This document shows positions 1 to 5,104 of a DNA stretch of 5,503 nucleotides, one piece after another. The DNA is taken from the NCBI GenBank assembly GCA_031255075.1, contig JAIRTF010000306.1:1-5503 (forward strand), given 5' to 3'. Each line of letters starts with the position of its first letter. Position 1 is the stretch's first letter. Below the pieces are notes generated by a model. That model ran no database searches and was not told the DNA's origin. It saw only the letters and a list, made by a program, of their open reading frames with translations. The position numbers were made by a program, and so were the translations under genes. The stretch is from Bifidobacteriaceae bacterium. Lineage in GTDB: Bacteria > Actinomycetota > Actinomycetes > Actinomycetales > WQXJ01.

Positions 1-540
1 GCAGCGCCGCTGTTGATAGTGCTGGGCGCATTGTTGTTGGGCGGTATCAGCGGTTCGCTGATCCGGTTGGAGGACCGGCTTGACCAGGGCGCCGAATGGC
101 TGCGCCGAAAGGTGGCCCGTGGGGCCGAACCGGGCCGTTTCTCAACTGGGCTGGTGACAGCCACCTTGGTGTTCTGTGTGGGGCCGCTGTCAATTCTGGG
201 TTCGCTTAGTGACGGGCTGGGCCGTGGGGCCGAACAACTGCTGGTCAAATCGGTGCTGGACGGGTTCGCCTCGATCGCTTTCGCTTCTGCCTTCGGCATT
301 GGGGTGGCTTTCTCAATCATTCCGCTGGCCATCTACCAAGGTTTGTTGACGTTGCTGGGCGCCGGCCTGGGCGAGTTCTTGACCCTGGGGCAGATCGACG
401 CGTTGGGGGCCACCGGTGGGATCATCCTGATTGGCCTAGGTATCCGCTTGGCGGACATCAAGAAGATCGCCGTTGCGGATCTGCTGCCGGCGTTGGTCTT
501 CGCGCCGCTGCTGGTCTATCTGGTTTCCTTGGCCCGCTAG
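1..540 (+). CDS. DUF554 family membrane protein (YdfK/YqgA-like), 5'-truncated by window edge
   Basis: The reading frame is open from the first base and ends at TAG 538-540, so about 179 residues are visible. A TTG at position 13 could be taken as a start, but it lies inside a hydrophobic helix and the frame stays open upstream. Family members are about 225-240 residues, so some 50-60 N-terminal residues lie outside the window. Family signatures are the stretch TATLVFCVGPLSILGSLSDG (visible residues 53-72), KSVLDGFASIAFAS (83-96) and ATGGIILIGLGIRL followed by IKKI (137-156). Hydrophobic segments fall at about 3-22, 50-70, 88-121, 135-150 and 160-176, giving a polytopic inner-membrane protein. 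DUF554 proteins have been suggested to be transporters, but the substrate is not established. It converges on coaA with 5 bp between stop codons. The family call is sure; the function is unknown. Confidence 0.9.
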   Translation, partial: AAPLLIVLGALLLGGISGSLIRLEDRLDQGAEWLRRKVARGAEPGRFSTGLVTATLVFCVGPLSILGSLSDGLGRGAEQLLVKSVLDGFASIAFASAFGIGVAFSIIPLAIYQGLLTLLGAGLGEFLTLGQIDALGATGGIILIGLGIRLADIKKIAVADLLPALVFAPLLVYLVSLAR

Positions 541-545
541 AGCGG

Positions 546-1526
546 TCAGGTCTTGCGCAGGTAGATCTTCTCCACCAGATGATCAGCGCCCTTTTGGAGG
601 ACCAACGAAGCCCGCAACCGGGTGGGGCGGATGTTCTCGCGCAGGTTGGGGGAGTTGACCTGATCCCAAACGCTCAAAGCGTAAGCGGTGGCGTCTTGAT
701 CCGACATGTTGGCGTAGCGGTGGAAGTAGCTTTCGGCTTTGGTGAAGGCGGTTTCCCGCAGGGCCAGGAACCGGCTCTTGTACCACTCGCGAATGTCCGG
801 TTCGGCGGCGTCAATGTAGATCGAAAAGTCGAAGAAGTCGCTGACCACCAGCTCTTCGGCCACACCACCGGTGGTCCGGGCGGCCTGCAACACGTTCAGG
901 CCCTCCACTATCAAGATGTCCGGTTGGGTCACCGCCGTCACCTGGTCGGGTTGGATGTCGTAACGCAGATGCGAATAGCTGGGCGCCTCAACCCGCGGCG
1001 CTCCAGCTTTGACCTGGGACAAGAACCGCAACAAAGCCAGCCGGTTGTAAGACTCGGGGAAACCCTTACGCATTGACAGCCCACGGCGTTCCAGTTCGGC
1101 GTTGGAATACAAGAACCCGTCGGTGGGCAACAGCTGGACCCGCGGCGTGTCCGGCCAGCGGGCCAGCAGCTCCACCAACAGCCGGGCCACAGTTGACTTA
1201 CCCACCGCCACCGAGCCGGCTATGCCAATCACATACGGCGTCCGCAGCGTCGCATCGCGCAGGAACATGCCGCGCACGTCGTGAAGGTAGTGGGAGGCGT
1301 GAGCGTGGAGGTTCAGCAGCGCGCTCAGCGGCCGGTAGATCTCATCGACTTCCCGCAACGAGATTTGATCGCCGATGCCGCGTATCCGGCTGATGTCCGC
1401 CTCAGTCAGTGGCAACGGGGCACGTGACGCCAACGCTGCCCAATCGGCGCGGTCAAACCGCAAATATGGCGATTCGACTTGCTGTGTTACAAGGGACACT
1501 TCACCATTGTCCCACCTTTCAGCCAT
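546..1526 (-). CDS. coaA: Type I (prokaryotic) pantothenate kinase CoaA
   Basis: This cytosolic enzyme phosphorylates pantothenate with ATP, the first and usually rate-controlling step of coenzyme A synthesis. The Walker A motif GSVAVGKS is at residues 104-111, with K110 equivalent to the catalytic P-loop lysine. TDGF at 135-138 supplies the conserved Asp, KGFPESY is at 154-160, and YSHLRYD at 184-190 carries the pantothenate-pocket His. ILIVEGLNVLQ is at 204-214, SRFLALR at 251-257, and the C-terminal PTRLRASLVL at 301-310. The length is 326 residues from ATG 1526, against 316 in E. coli and about 312 in Mycobacterium. Type I CoaA is feedback-inhibited by CoA, and the residues for this are probably present. 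The start is uncertain. A GTG at 1499-1497 gives 317 residues, aligns better with the mycobacterial N-terminus, and has AGGTGG 12 nt upstream. The ATG has only a weak AGGCGG 4 nt upstream. It is transcribed divergently from clpX. Confidence 0.97.
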   Translation of the reverse strand: MAERWDNGEVSLVTQQVESPYLRFDRADWAALASRAPLPLTEADISRIRGIGDQISLREVDEIYRPLSALLNLHAHASHYLHDVRGMFLRDATLRTPYVIGIAGSVAVGKSTVARLLVELLARWPDTPRVQLLPTDGFLYSNAELERRGLSMRKGFPESYNRLALLRFLSQVKAGAPRVEAPSYSHLRYDIQPDQVTAVTQPDILIVEGLNVLQAARTTGGVAEELVVSDFFDFSIYIDAAEPDIREWYKSRFLALRETAFTKAESYFHRYANMSDQDATAYALSVWDQVNSPNLRENIRPTRLRASLVLQKGADHLVEKIYLRKT

Positions 1527-1640
1527 GCTGCCGCCTGGATCAAAACCGCACTCACCAGGACAGCTGCGCCGCTGGGCTCAGCCGGCAGCTTGGCGCGCCA
1601 GCGGCCCCTGCTGGGCCCGGCACTGGGCCGGCAGATCCGT

Positions 1641-1653
1641 GCCCACAGTGGGC
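1641..1653. repeat. Perfect 13-bp dyad (GCCCAC-A-GTGGGC) in the coaA/clpX divergent region
   Basis: GCCCAC at 1641-1646 and GTGGGC at 1648-1653 are exact inverted copies around a single central A. The site lies about 115 bp upstream of the coaA ATG and about 114 bp upstream of the clpX ATG, almost exactly midway between the two divergent genes. That position suits an operator acting on one or both promoters. It does not match the HspR (HAIR) or ClgR operators as I remember them. In GC-rich DNA such a dyad can arise by chance, so the regulatory role is only inferred. Confidence 0.4.
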
Positions 1654-1678
1654 GGCGGGACTGCTAGAAGCGGCGGGA
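1652..1678. repeat. Nine-base direct repeat, 18-bp period, coaA/clpX divergent region
   Basis: GCGGCGGGA occurs at 1652-1660 and again at 1670-1678, so the copies are 18 bp apart. The first copy overlaps the right arm of the 1641-1653 dyad. The rest of the 240-bp gap (1527-1766) is GC-rich and contains no convincing gene. It also holds a 10-bp palindrome, TGGCGCGCCA, at 1591-1600, and several recurrences of CTGGGCC. These could be protein-binding sites or just compositional bias. Confidence 0.3.
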
Positions 1679-1729
1679 ACCGAATTGGCGGCATCGGCGG
1701 GGCGCTGGGCGGTGCCAAGCCGGTGGCGG

Positions 1730-1735
1730 TAGACT
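1730..1735 (+). promoter_or_regulatory. Candidate -10 element of the clpX promoter (TAGACT)
   Basis: TAGACT fits the actinobacterial TANNNT -10 pattern and would put the transcription start near 1742, giving a leader of about 25 nt before the clpX ATG. No good -35 hexamer lies 16-18 bp upstream (the region is GGGCGG-like), so the promoter may need an activator or an extended -10. The hexamer overlaps the left arm of a 6-bp inverted repeat (CGGTAG 1727-1732 / CTACCG 1749-1754), which would span the predicted start site. The call rests on position and one hexamer only. Confidence 0.35.
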
Positions 1736-1753
1736 TTACGGGTCTTCCCTACC

Positions 1754-1760
1754 GAAAGGA
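1754..1760 (+). promoter_or_regulatory. Ribosome binding site of clpX (GAAAGGA)
   Basis: GAAAGGA lies 6 nt upstream of the ATG at 1767-1769, which is ideal spacing. It fixes the clpX start, because the protein then begins just before the zinc-binding domain exactly as in other actinobacterial ClpX proteins. Confidence 0.8.
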
Positions 1761-1766
1761 CGCTAC

Positions 1767-3122
1767 ATGCCACGGATCAGTGATGGTGCCGCTGACCTGC
1801 TGAAATGCTCGTTTTGCGGCAAGTCCCAGAAGTACGTGCGCAAGCTGATCGCCGGCCCCTCCGTCTACATCTGCGACGAATGCATTGACCTGTGCAATGA
1901 GATCATCGCCGAAGAAGCTCCTGGCGGCGCCAAGCAGATGGTGGCCGAATTGCCCAAACCGAAAGAGATTTTCGAGTTTCTGGACCAGTACGTGGTGGGC
2001 CAGGAGGGCGCCAAACGGGCTTTGGCTGTAGCGGTGTACAACCACTACAAGCGGATCGGCGCCAGCCCCGGTCGGGAGACCAAGCCGGCCCTTCCCAAGG
2101 GTGCGCCAGCCGGCACCAAGCCAGCCACCAAACCGGCTGAAGCCGAAGGCTCAGAAGCGGTGGAGATCGCCAAGTCCAATATTCTGCTGATCGGCCCGAC
2201 CGGCTGCGGCAAGACCTATGTGGCCCAGACGTTGGCCAAGATGCTGAACGTGCCGTTTGCCATTGCCGATGCGACCTCTTTGACAGAGGCCGGCTATGTC
2301 GGTGACGATGTCGAAAACATCCTGCTGAAGCTGATCCAAGCCGCTGACGGCGACCTCAAACGGGCTGAGACCGGCATTGTCTACATCGATGAGATCGACA
2401 AGATTGCCCGCAAAGCTGATGGCCCGTCCATCACCCGCGACGTGTCGGGTGAGGGCGTCCAACAGGCGCTGTTGAAAATCCTGGAAGGCACCCAGGCCTC
2501 GGTGCCGCCCCAAGGCGGGCGGAAGCATCCGCAGGCCTCTGATTACATTCAGATTGACACCACCAACGTGCTGTTCATCTTGGCGGGCGCCTTCGCCGGC
2601 CTCGAGGAGATCATCGCCCAGCGGGCCGGCCGGCACGGCATTGGCTTCGGTTCACCGTTGCACATCGCCGGCAGCGAAGATGACTTCGATGATGTCCGGC
2701 CGGAAGACCTGCTCAAGTACGGACTGATCCCAGAGTTCATTGGTCGCATGCCGGTGATCGCCTCAGTTTCGCCGCTCAGCCAGGAATCTCTTCAACGCAT
2801 TCTGACCGAGCCGCGCAACGCGCTGGCCAAGCAGTATCAGAAGATTTTTGAAATTGATGGCGTGGAACTTGAGTTCACGGCTGACGCCGTTGAGGCCATC
2901 GCCGAACAAGCCATGTTGCGTGGCACTGGCGCGCGGGGGTTGCGGGCCATCATGGAGGAGATTCTGCAGCCGTTGATGTTTGATGTCCCCTCACGCGAGG
3001 ACATAGCCCAGGTGGTGATCAACCGGGACACCGTGTTGGAGAACGTCAACCCGACAATTGTGCCGCGTGAACGGGAACGGCCAGCCAGCCGGCCGCCACG
3101 GGCCGCCAAGAAGACCGCCTAA
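1767..3122 (+). CDS. clpX: ATP-dependent Clp protease unfoldase subunit ClpX
   Basis: ClpX is a hexameric AAA+ unfoldase that recognises substrates and threads them into the ClpP peptidase. The N-terminal C4 zinc-binding domain has CSFC at 14-17 and CDEC at 36-39. Walker A GPTGCGKT is at 143-150, pore-1 loop GYVG at 176-179, Walker B IVYIDEID at 204-211 and the RKH pore loop at 252-254. The IGF loop that docks on ClpP is intact at 292-294, the arginine finger is R327 in FIGR, and the sensor-2 GAR motif ends at R390. The protein should therefore be a working ClpP partner. The length is 451 residues against about 425 in relatives. The excess is mainly an Ala/Pro/Lys-rich stretch at about 98-131, between YKR and Walker A, plus a basic Pro/Ala tail at 433-451. 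No clpP is adjacent. The stop TAA overlaps the start of the chorismate mutase gene. Confidence 0.98.
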   Translation: MPRISDGAADLLKCSFCGKSQKYVRKLIAGPSVYICDECIDLCNEIIAEEAPGGAKQMVAELPKPKEIFEFLDQYVVGQEGAKRALAVAVYNHYKRIGASPGRETKPALPKGAPAGTKPATKPAEAEGSEAVEIAKSNILLIGPTGCGKTYVAQTLAKMLNVPFAIADATSLTEAGYVGDDVENILLKLIQAADGDLKRAETGIVYIDEIDKIARKADGPSITRDVSGEGVQQALLKILEGTQASVPPQGGRKHPQASDYIQIDTTNVLFILAGAFAGLEEIIAQRAGRHGIGFGSPLHIAGSEDDFDDVRPEDLLKYGLIPEFIGRMPVIASVSPLSQESLQRILTEPRNALAKQYQKIFEIDGVELEFTADAVEAIAEQAMLRGTGARGLRAIMEEILQPLMFDVPSREDIAQVVINRDTVLENVNPTIVPRERERPASRPPRAAKKTA

Positions 3123-3457
3123 TGACGGACGATGCCGCCCCGGCGGCTGATTCGCCAGCGCCCAGCTTGGAGTTGGCTGGCCTGAAACTGGCTGAACTGC
3201 GGGCCTCGATTGACAACATTGACGCCGCTTTGGTGCACCTGTTGGCGGAACGGTTCAAGTTCACTCAACAGGTGGGGCATTTGAAAGCTGAAGCGGGCCT
3301 CCCGCCCGCAGACTTGGAGCGGGAGGCCCAACAGATTGGCCGGTTGCGAGCTTTGGCGACCGCTTCGGGTTTGGACCCGGTTTTTGCGGAGAAGTTCCTT
3401 GGCTTCATTGTGGCGGAAGTAATCCACCACCATGAGGTCATCGCCGAAGCCCGCTGA
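3122..3457 (+). CDS. Monofunctional chorismate mutase, AroQ class (type II)
   Basis: Chorismate mutase converts chorismate to prephenate, the committed step towards phenylalanine and tyrosine. The 111-residue protein has a disordered Ala/Pro N-terminus (1-20) followed by the all-helical AroQ fold. Aligned by eye with the E. coli P-protein domain, active-site residues R27, R44, K55, D64, R67 and E68 match E. coli R11, R28, K39, D48, R51 and E52. The positions of E. coli S84 and Q88 are V100 and H104, followed by E105. The pattern GLPPAD plus EKFLGFIVAEVIHHHE (90-105) resembles the monofunctional form I associate with alphaproteobacteria and many actinobacteria, not the short mycobacterial Rv0948c type. 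There is no secretion signal, so it acts in the cytosol. ATG 3122 shares its A with the clpX stop (TAATG), and only a weak AAGAAG precedes it, so translation is probably coupled to clpX. Confidence 0.93.
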   Translation: MTDDAAPAADSPAPSLELAGLKLAELRASIDNIDAALVHLLAERFKFTQQVGHLKAEAGLPPADLEREAQQIGRLRALATASGLDPVFAEKFLGFIVAEVIHHHEVIAEAR

Positions 3458-3461
3458 TCAG

Positions 3462-4046
3462 CTACTTGATGAGGGTGATCTTCTCGACTCCGGGCAGTCC
3501 GCGGAACTTGCCAGTGGCGGCGTTGATCACGCCGTAGACAATCAGCCCCAGCGGGACCAGCCAGATCAGTCCCACCAGGGTTACGGCCATGAGCCGGCCG
3601 CTGGAGTCCCACGGGTCGATTCCAGCTGTGATAACGCCAACCAGGATGCCATAGATGAACCCCAGGGCTACGTTGAAGATGATCAACAACAGGCCCTGGT
3701 TGAAGTGGAACTTGACGAACGGCGAGCGCTTGTAGTCACCGTTGATCAGCGGGATGAACCAGAGTATCCCCAGGTAGGACAGTATCGCCATGAGCTTGTT
3801 GTTTTGGATGTCCTGTTCGGGGGACATCGGCACCATCGGCTGGCCGTAAGGGCCGGGCGGCGGGGCGCCATATTGCTGCTGGGGCATTGGCGGCTGGCCG
3901 GCATATGGCTGGCCAGGATCTTGGGGGGCCGGCATATTCGGGGCCGGCGGATTCACAGGAGCGCCTGCCTGAAGCGGTTTACCGCAAGCAGCGCAGAAAG
4001 TGGCGCCTTCTGCGATGGGTTGCGCGCATTGGGGGCATTGTGCCAT
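3462..4046 (-). CDS. Zinc-ribbon, DUF4870-like small membrane protein
   Basis: The 194-residue protein has three parts. First is an N-terminal zinc ribbon with CPQC at 4-7 and CAAC at 18-21, which should bind one zinc ion. Next is a linker rich in Pro, Gln, Gly and Tyr (about 26-75), likely disordered. Last is a membrane domain with hydrophobic segments at about 84-102, 118-140 and 153-173. The motif SPFVKFHFNQG (108-118) and the ending GLPGVEKITLIK (183-194) are typical of DUF4870/Tic20-like proteins. There is no signal peptide, so the ribbon probably faces the cytoplasm. The molecular function is not established. AAAGGA (4061-4056) sits 9 nt before the ATG and supports this start. It lies 101 bp downstream of the PP2C gene on the same strand and converges on the chorismate mutase gene with 4 bp between stops. 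A long open frame on the opposite strand here is a shadow. Confidence 0.85.
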   Translation of the reverse strand: MAQCPQCAQPIAEGATFCAACGKPLQAGAPVNPPAPNMPAPQDPGQPYAGQPPMPQQQYGAPPPGPYGQPMVPMSPEQDIQNNKLMAILSYLGILWFIPLINGDYKRSPFVKFHFNQGLLLIIFNVALGFIYGILVGVITAGIDPWDSSGRLMAVTLVGLIWLVPLGLIVYGVINAATGKFRGLPGVEKITLIK

Positions 4047-4099
4047 CTCGGGGAGTCCTTTCGGATCGGGGCGCGGCCGGAGTTGGCCACGTCGGCCCT

Positions 4100-4127
4100 A
4101 GCCTACCGTGTGTCCAAACCGTCACAA
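4100..4127 (-). promoter_or_regulatory. Candidate promoter of the zinc-ribbon membrane protein gene
   Basis: On the minus strand TTGTGA (4127-4122) and TAGGCT (4105-4100) are separated by 16 bp, a fair match to sigma-70-like -35 and -10 boxes of actinobacteria. Transcription would start near 4093, giving a leader of about 47 nt before the ATG at 4046. This suggests the gene can be expressed independently of the upstream PP2C gene. The leader carries three GGCC tetramers (4075, 4085, 4094) that could form short weak hairpins. I see no Rho-independent terminator for the PP2C gene in the 101-bp gap. Confidence 0.5.
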
Positions 4128-4147
4128 AGGGTCATTGCCGGACGCGT

Positions 4148-5104
4148 CTATTTCGCGGTTTCGGCGCTGGTATCCGCTGTATTGGATTGAGTTTCGGGGT
4201 CTGCTTTCTGGCTTGTTGTCAGGGCATCTGCGGGCGGTTCGGCCAGCTGGTCGGAACTGGCCGCCGGCAATGGTTGGGCCGCCGTTGTTTGGTGGGCCGG
4301 TGTGCGGAATTGGACGGTGGCGGCATCGGCCTGGCGGTGTGGATCGGTGTCTTCCTCTGGGGTTCCATCGGCGCCTTGCGCCAAGCTGGTCACGTCGACA
4401 ATCACGACCGAGATGTTGTCCGCGCCGCCGTGGCTGAGGGCAGCGTCCAACAGGGCTTGGGCGGCGCTCTGGGGTGAGGCGAAAGTGGCCAAGAAGGTAG
4501 CGATCTGGGCGTCGTCTACCTCATTGGTCAGACCGTCGGAGCAGATCAATAGGCGGTCACCCACAGTTACTGGGATCAGCGAATAGTCCGGTGTGAATTC
4601 GGCGCCGGCGCCTAGGGCCTTGGTGACCACATGGCGTTCGGGATGGTAGCGGGCTTGACTATCGGTGATTTGGCCGGCCGCCAGCAGCTCGGCGACTCGC
4701 GAATGGTCAACTGTCAGTTGGGTCAGCTGGCCTTCGGCGTAGCGATAGGTGCGGGAATCACCCAGATTGACTATCAGCCATTGCGGTTCCGGTTCGTGGC
4801 CCACCAGCACCGCACCGGAGAGGGTGGCGCCGGCCTGGCGGCCGAGTTTGAACAACGCCATGTTGTTGAGGCGGGTGCGGGCCGCCGTCACCGCGGCGTC
4901 GACCTGTTTGGGGCTGATCGGCCCGGCGGTAGCAGCCAGGCGTTCCATTTCCTCAGCCACCACAGCACTGGCCAGATCGCCGGCCCGGTGGCCGCCCATG
5001 CCGTCGGCCACGGCGAAGACACGAGTCTTGGCGATTACCGAATCTTCGTTGACCGGGCGAACCCGGCCTCGATGGGTCAGGGCGGCGGCCGCGACCTCGA
5101 CCAC
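4148..5104 (-). CDS. PP2C-family serine/threonine protein phosphatase
   Basis: This metal-dependent phosphatase removes phosphate from Ser/Thr residues and in actinobacteria typically counteracts Hanks-type kinases. The catalytic domain spans about 5-238 and contains the PPM motifs: RPVNED (16-21), ADGMGGH (33-39), GDSRTY (115-120), CSDGL (188-192) and GADN (227-230). Metal-coordinating residues D34, D190 and D229 are present. Residues 239-318 form a polar tail rich in Ala, Thr, Gln, Asp and Glu, with no transmembrane helix. Mycobacterial PstP instead has a membrane anchor and an extracellular domain, so this is a soluble enzyme and probably not the PstP orthologue. The start is GTG 5104-5102, overlapping the TAG of the upstream FHA gene (TAGTG). 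GAGGA lies 6 nt before it (5115-5111), which supports this start and translational coupling. No kinase gene is visible. Confidence 0.95.
   Translation of the reverse strand: MVEVAAAALTHRGRVRPVNEDSVIAKTRVFAVADGMGGHRAGDLASAVVAEEMERLAATAGPISPKQVDAAVTAARTRLNNMALFKLGRQAGATLSGAVLVGHEPEPQWLIVNLGDSRTYRYAEGQLTQLTVDHSRVAELLAAGQITDSQARYHPERHVVTKALGAGAEFTPDYSLIPVTVGDRLLICSDGLTNEVDDAQIATFLATFASPQSAAQALLDAALSHGGADNISVVIVDVTSLAQGADGTPEEDTDPHRQADAATVQFRTPAHQTTAAQPLPAASSDQLAEPPADALTTSQKADPETQSNTADTSAETAK

Noticed and set aside
579..1076. A 165-codon plus-strand open frame opposite coaA
   Set aside because: It is fully antisense to coaA, whose catalytic motifs are unmistakable.
1591..1600. TGGCGCGCCA palindrome as an operator
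   Set aside because: Ten-base GC palindromes are common in this composition, and it is not placed near a recognisable promoter element.
1552..1773. A 73-codon minus-strand open frame in the intergenic region, a possible small gene
   Set aside because: It starts across the clpX start codon, has low-complexity Ala/Pro content, and no supporting ribosome site or homology that I can recognise.
1375..1803. A 142-codon plus-strand open frame crossing the coaA/clpX intergenic region
   Set aside because: It overlaps the coaA 5' end antisense and the clpX start in another frame. Its Arg/Pro/Ala-rich translation has no domain and no ribosome site was seen.
4071..4097. Triple GGCC in the zinc-ribbon gene leader as a riboswitch or terminator
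   Set aside because: Stems are only 4 bp, there is no T-run and no conserved riboswitch core.
3432..4190. A 252-codon open frame on the plus strand opposite the zinc-ribbon gene
   Set aside because: It lies antisense to a gene with clear zinc-ribbon and membrane motifs, begins inside the chorismate mutase gene, lacks a recognisable domain, and is explained by GC-rich codon bias.
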